This document shows, one piece after another, positions 44,041-51,862 of a stretch of DNA of 64,000 bases (its first letter is position 1; each line of letters begins with the position of its first letter). This DNA comes from Actinoplanes italicus (GTDB lineage Bacteria; Actinomycetota; Actinomycetes; Mycobacteriales; Micromonosporaceae), in NCBI RefSeq assembly GCF_003001815.1, contig NZ_PVMZ01000005.1:186001-250000 (forward strand), read 5' to 3'. Made by a program: the position numbers and the translations under genes. The notes below the pieces were generated by a model. It saw nothing but the letters and a program-made list of their open reading frames with translations, was not told the origin of the DNA and made no database searches.

Positions 44041-44439
44041 TCAGGTCAGCAGGGTGACCGAGTAGTTCAGGGTGGTGCCGCTCGCGGTGTAGGTGGCCGT
44101 CTGACCGTTGGCGCAGTAGGAGACGAAGACGTTGCCGAGCACGTCGTTGCCGGCCTCGGCGTGGACCAGGGGCCGCACGTCGACGCCCTCGGCGTACGGG
44201 GTGGAGGCCAGGTCGACCAGGCGCCACTGGTTGATCGGGTAGTCGTCGGTGGGCGCGGAGAGCTGGCCGTCGCGGGTGGTGAGCTGGAAGTTGATCACGA
44301 AGCCGCCGTTGTTCACGACCGCCACCTTCTGCACGCACGGCACGGCCTGGGCCATCGCCGGCGCGGCGGTCAGCCCGGTCAGGCCGGCCGCGGCGAGCAC
44401 TGTCGCGGCGATCGTGGCGGGGATTCTGGTGCGAATCAC
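44041..44439 (-). CDS. Secreted small protein
   Basis: A 132-residue exported protein with a signal peptide (about 1-31, AAPAMAQA) and a compact beta-rich mature domain with two cysteines (VPCVQKV and SYCANGQ) that could form one disulphide. Similar small secreted proteins of unknown role are common in actinomycetes. Confidence 0.7.
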   Translation of the reverse strand: MIRTRIPATIAATVLAAAGLTGLTAAPAMAQAVPCVQKVAVVNNGGFVINFQLTTRDGQLSAPTDDYPINQWRLVDLASTPYAEGVDVRPLVHAEAGNDVLGNVFVSYCANGQTATYTASGTTLNYSVTLLT

Positions 44440-44740
44440 ATCGAGCTCCTTCGATCAATGAATGGGTCGACGCAGGTAATGACCTCATCGAGCGACATCA
44501 AACACCTGCGGGGTTTCCCATTGACCGGATTCACTCTCCAGGGGCTGCGCGACGGCCGCGGCCGGCGGAGGCCTTGACACGGTTCTGGCAGTTCAGACCA
44601 GAGAAGCGGCGGGAGGCGTTGCGGGTCGTGTCAAAGAACACCCCGGTGCGCCGATCCGCCTGACCGGCGCCGAGCCCGGGCCGTCTCGCTTGCTGGGCGC
44701 TCGCCACCGGTCACGCGCGCCGGCCCACCCCCTCCCGGCC
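44440..44740. other. Non-coding stretch upstream of repeat array
   Basis: Upstream region of the secreted-protein gene. I see no supported gene, RNA or strong hairpin here; possible frames lack ribosome sites and typical codon use. Confidence 0.4.
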
Positions 44741-44975
44741 GCGTGGTGATCCGTGGCGCACATACGGGCACAGGTCACCACGCAGCAGCAGGCAACACCG
44801 CGCGTGGTGAACAGCGGCTCACATACGGGCACAGGTCACCACACCACCGGAAGTGGACGTCGCGCGTGGTGAACAGCGGCTCACATACGGGCACAGGTCA
44901 CCACACCACCGGAAGTGGACGTCGCGCGCGGTGAATCGCGGCTCGGATACGGGCGCGGCTATCAGCCGTGATAGC
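44741..44975. repeat. Four tandem copies of a 61-62-bp repeat with internal dyad
   Basis: Copies start at 44741, 44802, 44864 and 44926. Copies two and three are identical over 62 bp; the first has about 15 differences and the fourth is degenerate and overlaps the end of the reductase gene. Each good copy carries GTGGTGA and TCACCAC about 24 bases apart, able to form a 7-bp stem. There are no unique spacers, so it is not a CRISPR array. Confidence 0.85.
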
Positions 44976-45900
44976 GCTCGGACGCCTCGAGACGAGGCAC
45001 GGGCACCTTCAGGCGGCGGGCCTCGGCCAGGGTGTCGCGGCAGACCGCGCGCAGCTCCTCGGGGTTGGCGTGGGCCTCCCCCACCCGGCGCGTCGGCGGG
45101 AAGTGGCCGAACATCCAGGCCATCACCGGCGCGGTCAGCCAGGTCGGCGCCGTGAACGGCCGCAGCTCGGCGCGCTGCCGCCGCAGGTCGACGCCGCGCG
45201 CTTCGACCAGCGGCAGCAGTTCCCGGATGGCGAGGATGGCCTCGCGTACGGAGCGCGGGTTCCCGCCCAGCGCGGACAGCGAGCCCAGTTTCAGGCTCTG
45301 CGTGTGGATGCCCGCGTTCTGGATGAAGTGGACGAACAGCCAGCCCCGGAAGTCGTCGGTCTCCCGCAGCCGCAACCCGGCCTGCCGGAACACCGCGCGT
45401 ACGGCCTGATCGCGCTCGGTCGGCGGCCCGCCGAGGGTGCCGAAGAAGACCATCGGCAGCAGGGCCGCCCGGAGCACCCCGTCGCCGTCGAAGCCGCCGC
45501 CCGCGCCGGGGAAGCCCCAGATCACCTGGTCGGCGGGGAGCGCCTCGACCGCGGCCGCGGGCTCGACCCACAGGTTGTTGAAGATCAGCACGGTGGCCCG
45601 TCCCACGCGCGGCGCCAGGAAGGACATCGCCTCGGCGAAGCGGTAGTGCTGGACGCTAACCAGGATCAGGTCGAAGTCGTGGTCCGGCTCCAGCGTCTCG
45701 CGGTAGCGCACCGGCCACTTCTCGGTGACCTGCCGCCCGCGCAGCCTGCGCCGCGCGTCGAGCAGGTCGAGGTCGATCGCGTCGCCGTACTGCTCGGCCC
45801 GGCCCGGGCGTACGTAGAACTCGATCTCGTGACCGGCCTTCTCCAGCGCCCATCCGTACACCGCGGCGATCACGCCGCGACCGAACATGAGGATCTTCAT
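44962..45900 (-). CDS. Ketopantoate reductase-like (ApbA/PanE) oxidoreductase
   Basis: A 312-residue NADPH-dependent reductase-like protein: N-terminal Rossmann start MKILMFGRGVIAAVYGWAL (GxGxxA-type), VSVQHYRF at the substrate loop and a helical ApbA C-terminal domain (FVHFIQNAGIHTQSL). The catalytic Lys is not clear, so the substrate may differ from ketopantoate. It is divergent from a TetR gene, which probably controls it. Confidence 0.8.
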   Translation of the reverse strand: MKILMFGRGVIAAVYGWALEKAGHEIEFYVRPGRAEQYGDAIDLDLLDARRRLRGRQVTEKWPVRYRETLEPDHDFDLILVSVQHYRFAEAMSFLAPRVGRATVLIFNNLWVEPAAAVEALPADQVIWGFPGAGGGFDGDGVLRAALLPMVFFGTLGGPPTERDQAVRAVFRQAGLRLRETDDFRGWLFVHFIQNAGIHTQSLKLGSLSALGGNPRSVREAILAIRELLPLVEARGVDLRRQRAELRPFTAPTWLTAPVMAWMFGHFPPTRRVGEAHANPEELRAVCRDTLAEARRLKVPVPRLEASERYHG

Positions 45901-45910
45901 GCCGCACCCC

Positions 45911-45956
45911 TATAATTGGAGATCGTCTCCACTTCCAAAATATGGAGACGGTTTCC
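45911..45956 (+). promoter_or_regulatory. TATAAT promoter element with two operator-like repeats
   Basis: A perfect TATAAT at 45911-45916 reads toward the TetR gene. GGAGATCGTCTCC (45918-45930, 5-bp arms) and the related GGAGACGGTTTCC (45944-45956) lie just downstream, 26 bp apart. They are well placed for binding by the adjacent TetR protein to repress both divergent genes. Confidence 0.65.
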
Positions 45957-45975
45957 GTTTGTCAAAGGAGGCTGG

Positions 45976-46557
45976 GTGACCACCGGCAAACCGTTGCGCG
46001 CCGACGCCCGGCGCAACCGCGACGCACTGCTCGCCAAGGCCCGTGAGCTGTTCGCCAACGGCTGCTTCGACCTGCGTTTCGACGACTTCGCCCGGCTGGC
46101 CGGCGTCGGCACCGGCACGCTGTACCGGCACTTCCCCACCCGCGAGGCGCTGGCCGAGGCGGTTTACCGGGAGGAGCTCACCGCCATGTGCGCCCGCGGC
46201 CGCGAGCTGCTGGCCACCCTGTCCGCGACCGCGGCGCTGGCGGCGTTCCTGCGGGGCTTCGTGGACCATCTGGAGGCACATGAGGGCCTGGCGCGTACGC
46301 TCGCCACGCTCATGGCCGCGCAGGCCGGGCCCCTCGCCGAAGGCGGCCGCGAGCTGAGCCGGGTCGTCGCCGAACTGCTCGCGGCGGGCGTCGAGGAGGG
46401 CAGCGTCCGCGACGACGTGGGCGCCGGGGCCGTCCTGATGGCGCTTCAGGGCATCTGCACGGCCTGCGGTCAGCCGGGTTCACGGGCCGACGCGGACGGC
46501 GTCGTGACGCTGGTGCTCGACGGACTGCGGACGCGGCCGGTCAGCGGTGCCGGTTGA
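45976..46557 (+). CDS. TetR-family transcriptional regulator
   Basis: A 193-residue repressor: HTH in NRDALLAKARELFANGCFD followed by RFDDFARLAGVGTGTLYRHF, then a C-terminal domain of the kind in which YcdC-like TetRs bind ligands. The GTG at 45976 follows AAAGGAGG; the longer frame from 45916 would begin inside the promoter. It probably represses the divergent reductase. Confidence 0.88.
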   Translation: MTTGKPLRADARRNRDALLAKARELFANGCFDLRFDDFARLAGVGTGTLYRHFPTREALAEAVYREELTAMCARGRELLATLSATAALAAFLRGFVDHLEAHEGLARTLATLMAAQAGPLAEGGRELSRVVAELLAAGVEEGSVRDDVGAGAVLMALQGICTACGQPGSRADADGVVTLVLDGLRTRPVSGAG

Positions 46558-46610
46558 TCAGCGGTGCCGGTTGATCAGCGGTGCCGGTTGATCAGCGGTG
46601 ACGGTTGAGC
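46543..46610. repeat. Four 17-bp tandem repeats spanning two convergent stop codons
   Basis: AGCGGTGCCGGTTGATC is repeated at 46543, 46560 and 46577 exactly, with a fourth copy at 46594 differing at two bases. The TetR stop (46555-46557) and the EAL gene stop (46592-46594) both lie inside the array. Confidence 0.9.
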
Positions 46611-47770
46611 AGGGCCCTCGCGATCACGGCGACAGCCGGCAGGTGGTCGACAATGACGAGTCGCGGGGTGTCGTCCGGGCGGCGGATCCCCACGGCGAAG
46701 CCGTCGCCCGGGACGATCGCCACGGCCACGAACTCGCCGGGAACCGGACGGTCGACGACGATCACGGAGCAGGCGCGGCCGGCCAGTTCGGCCAGCGGCG
46801 GGGCGATTCCGGGCAGACCGGTGTCGTCGCTGGACATCACCACGACGGCGGTGTCATGGGCGGCCACGACGTCCCGCAGGCGGGTCATCGCGGCGGCGAT
46901 GTCGTCCGCGGTCGCCGGCGTCGGGGCCGCCACGGCCGCGGCGCAGTCGTAGGCGTTCTCGGTCGTCTCGTGGAAACCGGGACGGGCCGGGCGCAGCAGG
47001 CCGGCGGCCGCCGTGTCGTACCGATGGGCCGCTTCGATGCCTCCGGGACGGCCGAACAGCCAGCCCTGACCCCAGCGGGCACCGAGCAGCCGGGCGGTGG
47101 CCAGGTCGTCGGCGGTCTCGATGCCCTCGGCGATGACGAGCGCGCCGGTGCGTTCGGCCTCCGCGCGCACCACCGCGCAGACCGCCCCGGTGTGGTCGCT
47201 TCCGGGGTTGCGCAGCAGGCTCATGTCGAGCTTGATGACCTCGGGTTCGATCAGCGGCAGGAACGCCAGCGACATCGGGTCGGCACCGACGTCGTCGAGA
47301 GCCAGGCCGTTGCCCCAGGTCTGGGTCTGCCCGGCGACGCGCAGCATGCTTCCGGGCACCGCGGGCAGCGCGCGTTCGGTGAACTCGACGACCTGACGGA
47401 ACGGCAGGCCACCGGTGATCAGCTCGATGAGGCGCGGGGACAGCGGCTGGTCGAGGACCGCCGGTTCGACGTTCGTGAACAGCAACGGAGGCGGCTGCGG
47501 GGCCCCGATCGCCAGCTCCAGCGCGCGTTCCGAGCACAGCAGGTCGAGCGCGCCCAGACAGCCGGCCTCCCGCGCGGCCGTGAACAGGCGGTCCGGGTAC
47601 TCCAGGCTGGTGCCGGCCGGTCCACGGGCCAGGGCCTCCAGGCCGATCACCCGGCGGGTGGCGAGATCGACGATCGGCTGGAACAGCGGCTGCACCAGCC
47701 TGCCCGACAGCACCTGCTCGATGGTGGCACCGGCGGCCACCGCCGTCGGTGCGTACACGGCTCGTGTCAT
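46592..47770 (-). CDS. EAL-domain c-di-GMP phosphodiesterase
   Basis: A 392-residue protein. Residues about 20-255 are an EAL domain with metal and catalytic motifs GLEALARGP, TNVEP, EFTERAL, ALDDVGADP (variant of DDFG), VIKLDMSLL, IAEGIET and GQGWLFG. Residues about 275-392 form a second alpha/beta domain (AAMTRLRDVVAAHDTAVVV, ACSVIVVDRPVPG) that may be a DICT-like sensor. It should hydrolyse c-di-GMP. The ATG at 47770 follows AGGAG; an in-frame extension back to 47989 has coding-like composition and may be a remnant or an N-terminal part. Confidence 0.85.
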   Translation of the reverse strand: MTRAVYAPTAVAAGATIEQVLSGRLVQPLFQPIVDLATRRVIGLEALARGPAGTSLEYPDRLFTAAREAGCLGALDLLCSERALELAIGAPQPPPLLFTNVEPAVLDQPLSPRLIELITGGLPFRQVVEFTERALPAVPGSMLRVAGQTQTWGNGLALDDVGADPMSLAFLPLIEPEVIKLDMSLLRNPGSDHTGAVCAVVRAEAERTGALVIAEGIETADDLATARLLGARWGQGWLFGRPGGIEAAHRYDTAAAGLLRPARPGFHETTENAYDCAAAVAAPTPATADDIAAAMTRLRDVVAAHDTAVVVMSSDDTGLPGIAPPLAELAGRACSVIVVDRPVPGEFVAVAIVPGDGFAVGIRRPDDTPRLVIVDHLPAVAVIARALLNRHR

Positions 47771-48007
47771 CGTCGCTCCTGGGCCGGCGGGGTCTGGACG
47801 CTCCCCTATCGGCGGGCCGGGCAGCGGTACAAGATTTCTGCAGCCGACTCCGTCGAGGATGCTCAGCCGGTCGGCAACGGCGGTGCGGACCGGCGCGGTG
47901 ATCCGGTGGCCGACCGGGTCGCGGCGTGCGGTCACCGGCGCGCCGGCATCGTCGATCAGGTAGTGCCAGGTGCGGTCAGCAGTCCGCACGCAATGACGGT
48001 GCCCTGG

Positions 48008-49171
48008 TCACCCCGCGCGACGAGGACCGAGGCTCCGGCGGCTCTTCTCGTAGATCAGTTCCAGCCGCCGCAGAAAGACCTCCGGGGTGTACGCCGACGC
48101 GGCCGCCAGCCCATCGCGGATCACCGAGGCCCGCAGATCGTCGTCGTCGAGCATCCGCAGCAGCGCCCCGGCGAAGGCCTCCGGCTCCGGCTCGCAGATG
48201 AACCGGCCCGCCTCGGTGGCGCCCGGCCGGACCGCCAGGCCCGGATCGGCGACCACCACCGGCAGCCCGGACGCCTCCGCCTCGGCCAGCACCAGGCTCT
48301 GCGTGTCGGTGGTGGAGGTGAACGCCAGCACGTCGGCGGCCCGGTAATGGGCGGCGACCTCGGCATGCGGCACCGGCGGGTGGACGTCGACGTGCCCGTC
48401 GAGGCCCAGCGCGGCGATCCGGCGGTTCAGGTACCGGCGCCGCTGATGCACCCCGAGCAGGACGAGCCGGGCGTCCGGGCGAGCCACGCGGAGCCGCGCG
48501 AACGCCCGCAACAGCAGCTCCGGGTTCTTCTCGGCGGTCCCCCGCCCCACCGACAGCACGACGGCCCCACCGGGAGGGCCCTGCCGGGTGGAGGGTGTGA
48601 CGGCGGAGACCGGGGTCGGCAGCACACAGACCTCGGCGGCCGGCTCGAACGGGGCGAACCCGGCCGCCGTCTTGGCTGACGGGGCGATCGCCACCGCCAT
48701 CCGGGCGAACATGGCCCTGCCCAGCTCGACCAGCCGCCGGCGGCGGACGGCACCGGGCCGGGTCAGCTCCAGGAACTCACGGGGCGACCAGCCCAGCTCC
48801 AGGCGCAGGGCGCACCAGGCCGCACCGACCGGGACCTCGGTGAACACGTCGGCGTACGCCAGCAAGTCGGTGTGCCAGGTCGCCACCAGCGGCACACCCC
48901 AGTCGGCGGCCGCCCGGAAGCCGGTCATCCCGACCGGGCCGGTGCTGTGGGCGTGAACGACCTCGGCGCGCCGGGGCGTGAACGGCAACCCGACCCGGAC
49001 CTGCCGCAACGGCACGGGCAGCGACCGGACACCGGGGCCACGCAACGGCCCCGGGCGGTAGAGCTCCACCTCGTGCCCGGCCGCCCGGAGCAGCCGGACG
49101 GTCATCTCCGCGGATCGGGAGACGCCGTCGGGCCGGCCGGGCTGGCTGTCGCAGAAGTGGGCGATCCTCAC
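48008..49171 (-). CDS. GT4-family glycosyltransferase
   Basis: A 387-residue retaining glycosyltransferase with GT-B fold: glycine-rich start RIAHFCDSQPGRPDGVSRS, acceptor-side His in VVHAHSTGP, and donor-binding VLSVGRGTAEKNPELLL and AFTSTTDTQSLVLAEAEASG (E-x7-E type). It overlaps the acyltransferase stop by 4 bases, so the pair likely works together on a glycolipid such as a phosphatidylinositol mannoside, which is inference. Confidence 0.88.
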   Translation of the reverse strand: MRIAHFCDSQPGRPDGVSRSAEMTVRLLRAAGHEVELYRPGPLRGPGVRSLPVPLRQVRVGLPFTPRRAEVVHAHSTGPVGMTGFRAAADWGVPLVATWHTDLLAYADVFTEVPVGAAWCALRLELGWSPREFLELTRPGAVRRRRLVELGRAMFARMAVAIAPSAKTAAGFAPFEPAAEVCVLPTPVSAVTPSTRQGPPGGAVVLSVGRGTAEKNPELLLRAFARLRVARPDARLVLLGVHQRRRYLNRRIAALGLDGHVDVHPPVPHAEVAAHYRAADVLAFTSTTDTQSLVLAEAEASGLPVVVADPGLAVRPGATEAGRFICEPEPEAFAGALLRMLDDDDLRASVIRDGLAAASAYTPEVFLRRLELIYEKSRRSLGPRRAG

Positions 49172-49887
49172 GTCGTGGTGAGCCCGCTCGCGATCGCGTC
49201 ACGAGTGGCGTCGCGCAGGGCGTACACATCAGAGAAATCGGATGGCTGAAGCGGCGGAAGGACCTCGACCCGCGCCTTGATGTGGTCCCGCAGGATGAAG
49301 CCCTGCCGTGGCAGGGCCCGGCGGGTGCCGTGCACGACGATCGGATAGACCGGCACGTTGTGCCGCACCGCCAGCTGGAACGCGCCGTCCTTGAACGACC
49401 GCAGCTCCCCGTCGGTGGTGCGGGTGCCCTCGGGGAAGATCATCAGCGGCGAACCGGCCTCGAGGTGCTGATCGCAGAGCTCCATCATCCGGCGCACCGA
49501 CGCGCCGCTGCCGCGGACCACCGGCACGTACCGGTTGAGCCTCATGTTCCAGCCGATCACCGGAACCTTGAAGATCTCCTGCTTCGACACGAACTTGAAC
49601 GGCCGGAACAGCGCGAACAGCACCAGGATGTCGATCAGCGACGCGTGGTTGGCCACGAACACCGCCGGACCGTGCCAGGGCAGCCGGTCACGGTGCAGCA
49701 CCCGCAGCCGCCACAGCGGGCAGATGTAGACGTAGAACGACGCCCACGCCGACGAGTAGAGATGCAGCGCGACCCGGCGGCGGTCGAAGGGCAACGTCAC
49801 CAGCCACACCAGCACCGCGCCGACGAAGAAGATCGGGCAGGTGAGCACGATGAACGCCCAGAACAGCACCGAGAACAGCCACAACAT
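49168..49887 (-). CDS. 1-acyl-glycerol-3-phosphate acyltransferase (PlsC family)
   Basis: A 239-residue membrane-bound acyltransferase: N-terminal hydrophobic segments, catalytic FVANHASLID (NHx4D) and the glycerol-phosphate motif MIFPEGTRTTDG. Coupled by overlap to the downstream glycosyltransferase. It acylates lysophosphatidate or a glycolipid. Confidence 0.88.
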   Translation of the reverse strand: MLWLFSVLFWAFIVLTCPIFFVGAVLVWLVTLPFDRRRVALHLYSSAWASFYVYICPLWRLRVLHRDRLPWHGPAVFVANHASLIDILVLFALFRPFKFVSKQEIFKVPVIGWNMRLNRYVPVVRGSGASVRRMMELCDQHLEAGSPLMIFPEGTRTTDGELRSFKDGAFQLAVRHNVPVYPIVVHGTRRALPRQGFILRDHIKARVEVLPPLQPSDFSDVYALRDATRDAIASGLTTT

Positions 49888-49956
49888 GACGACATCCTTG
49901 CGGTACGGGAGACGCGCTGCCACCCCGGGAGGGAGTCCGGTCGTAAGCTCGGGCCG

Positions 49957-50655
49957 ATGGACCGCGTGCGATGGGTGCTGCCGGCTTTCGGCGTGCTCGC
50001 CGCGGTGCAGATGATCGTGGTGAGCACCGTCGACGGCCTGACCCGCCCCGGCTACGACGACACGCGCAACTGGATCAGCCAGCTGTCGCTCGGCGAGCAC
50101 GGCTGGCGCGGCACGCTCAACCTCGCGACCTGCGGACTCTGGCTGATCCTGTGCGGTTTCGGACTCCGCGGGAAGGCCGATCGGCCGGCCGCCGGACTGG
50201 TCGCGTGGTGCGGGCTGGCCCTCGTCTCGCTGGCCGTCGTACGCACCGACGCCGGCCTGGACTTCCCGCCGGGAGTGCCGATCGAACACACGACACGCGG
50301 CCTGATCCATCAGATGATCTCCGTCACGCTGGCCGTCGCCGGCATCGCGGCGGTCGCCCGGCTCGGCCCGCGACGGGTGGCCCGGCCGCTCGCGGCCGTC
50401 GTGACGGTGCTGTTCACGGCGGCGACCGTGCTGGTGCTGCTGGACGCCGCCGGCGTGCTGCCGCGTACCCCGAGCGGACTGCTGGAACGCGTCGCGCTGT
50501 TCGCCGGGCTCGGCTGGATCGGCCTGGTCAGCGGCCGGGCAGCATGGGATTCTTCCGGCCGCCGTCACCGCGCATGCTCGCCCACGGGCGGGGCTGGGCC
50601 AGGGCGTACGCCAGACGCAGCACCGGGAACAGCAGGAACTGAACGCGGGCGGTGA
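49957..50655 (+). CDS. DUF998-type membrane protein
   Basis: A 232-residue protein with six hydrophobic segments and the family feature RPGYDDTRNWISQLSLG near residue 30. The final 40 residues (RAAWDSSGRRHRACSPTGGAG onward, cited in part) are hydrophilic and encoded opposite the GT2 gene, so the C-terminus is probably an extension created by loss of an earlier stop. Confidence 0.75.
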   Translation: MDRVRWVLPAFGVLAAVQMIVVSTVDGLTRPGYDDTRNWISQLSLGEHGWRGTLNLATCGLWLILCGFGLRGKADRPAAGLVAWCGLALVSLAVVRTDAGLDFPPGVPIEHTTRGLIHQMISVTLAVAGIAAVARLGPRRVARPLAAVVTVLFTAATVLVLLDAAGVLPRTPSGLLERVALFAGLGWIGLVSGRAAWDSSGRRHRACSPTGGAGPGRTPDAAPGTAGTERGR

Positions 50656-51424
50656 GCCAGGCGCGGGCGTACGACCGGGACCGTCCCGCATGACGCCGGT
50701 AGGTCCGCTCGGTCATCAGCACATAGTCGCGGTAGGCGCCGAACCGGTTCGCGATCCGCCGCGCGGAGGTTCCCGCCCGCATCCCGGCCGCCAGCACCAT
50801 GGTCGAGCCCTCGGCGTGCAGGTGGATACCGAGGTCGATGTCCTCGTGCACCCCGGCGTCGTCGCAGAGCACCGGCCGGACCCGCCGCCAGGCCGGCGCG
50901 CGGATCGCCATGTTGGCGCCGAGCAGCCAGTCGACGGAGCCGCTGCTCCAGATCCGCCGGAAGAGGGCGTCGCCGCCGTCGATCAGCCGCGACAGCGCCG
51001 CGTCGTAGTAGGTGACCGGTCCGGTGGCCGCCTGCACCTCCGGGTCCTCGAACGTCTCCCGGACCCCTTGTGACCAGCCCGGCGTCAGCCGCGTGTCGGC
51101 GTCGATGCGCCCGATCACGTCGCCGGTCGCCGCGTCCAGGCCACGGTTGCGTGCGTGCTGGACGCCGCGTCTCGGCTCGTGCAAGACGGTGACGCGGTTC
51201 GCGTACTCCTCCAGGATCCTGATCGTGCCGTCGTCGGAACCGTTGTCGACCACGATCACCTCATGCACGGGCTCCCGCTGCCCGAGAACCGCGTCGAGGC
51301 AGGCCCGCAGGAAGTGTTCCTCGTTGTAGACCGGCACCACGACAGAGATAGACACCGATGCGCCCCGGCCGAAGGCGTTCAGGGAGGATTTCGCCGGCAG
51401 CCTACTGATCACGGCGTCCAGCAT
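50528..51424 (-). CDS. GT2-family glycosyltransferase
   Basis: A 298-residue GT-A glycosyltransferase: VVVPVYNEEHFLRACLDAV, VDNGSDDGT and the metal-binding RIDADTR. A C-terminal hydrophobic stretch (FLLFPVLRLAYALA) may anchor it at the membrane. GT2 enzymes extend polysaccharides or glycosylate polyprenol phosphates. Its 3' end overlaps the DUF998 gene by 128 bases in convergent orientation. Confidence 0.87.
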   Translation of the reverse strand: MLDAVISRLPAKSSLNAFGRGASVSISVVVPVYNEEHFLRACLDAVLGQREPVHEVIVVDNGSDDGTIRILEEYANRVTVLHEPRRGVQHARNRGLDAATGDVIGRIDADTRLTPGWSQGVRETFEDPEVQAATGPVTYYDAALSRLIDGGDALFRRIWSSGSVDWLLGANMAIRAPAWRRVRPVLCDDAGVHEDIDLGIHLHAEGSTMVLAAGMRAGTSARRIANRFGAYRDYVLMTERTYRRHAGRSRSYARAWLTARVQFLLFPVLRLAYALAQPRPWASMRGDGGRKNPMLPGR

Positions 51425-51554
51425 CCACCATGGACGACGACATCAGAGGCCCGTCACGGGGCCTCTCCGCGGACAGGACGACTTCGAGATCTCATCCGCG
51501 AGGAGGGCTGCGGCCCTCGCCCGCCGCCCGGTGTTCCACGGCTGCCGCTCGAGA

Positions 51555-51737
51555 TCACGGCCGTTCCCTGAGGGCTCGGATGATCTCGGCGCGCTGTTCC
51601 GGGTCCGTGCCACGCAGGGCGATGCGCAGGGAGCGGATGCGGCCCCGTACCTCGACCCAGGCCACCAGCGACCGGGCCAGCAGCGTGGTGACAAGGCCCG
51701 CCGCCACAGGGATCAAGGTGATCAAATCCGATGTCAT
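51555..51737 (-). CDS. Small membrane protein divergent from NACHT gene
   Basis: A 60-residue protein with one N-terminal hydrophobic segment (LITLIPVAAGLVTTLLAR) and a basic amphipathic C-terminus (GRIRSLRIALRGTDPEQRAE). GGGGGAG precedes the ATG. It sits head to head with the NACHT gene, 125 bp apart, and may be a co-regulated partner. Confidence 0.55.
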   Translation of the reverse strand: MTSDLITLIPVAAGLVTTLLARSLVAWVEVRGRIRSLRIALRGTDPEQRAEIIRALRERP

Positions 51738-51862
51738 GAGGGCTCCCCCAGATTCGCCGGTGCGGAATGTGGACAGCCTGCAAGGGGTGGAGGGCTTCCC
51801 TGGCGCGTGGGAAGATACCGGCAACATTCCCGGAACCCGCCGACTCCGTGAGGGACGCCGTG

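Noticed and set aside
44593..44832. Cys-rich minus-strand small protein within the repeats
   Set aside because: Its sequence comes from the tandem repeat, with no ribosome site and poor codon use.
44741..44975. CRISPR array
   Set aside because: Units are head to tail without unique spacers and too long for CRISPR repeats; no cas genes nearby.
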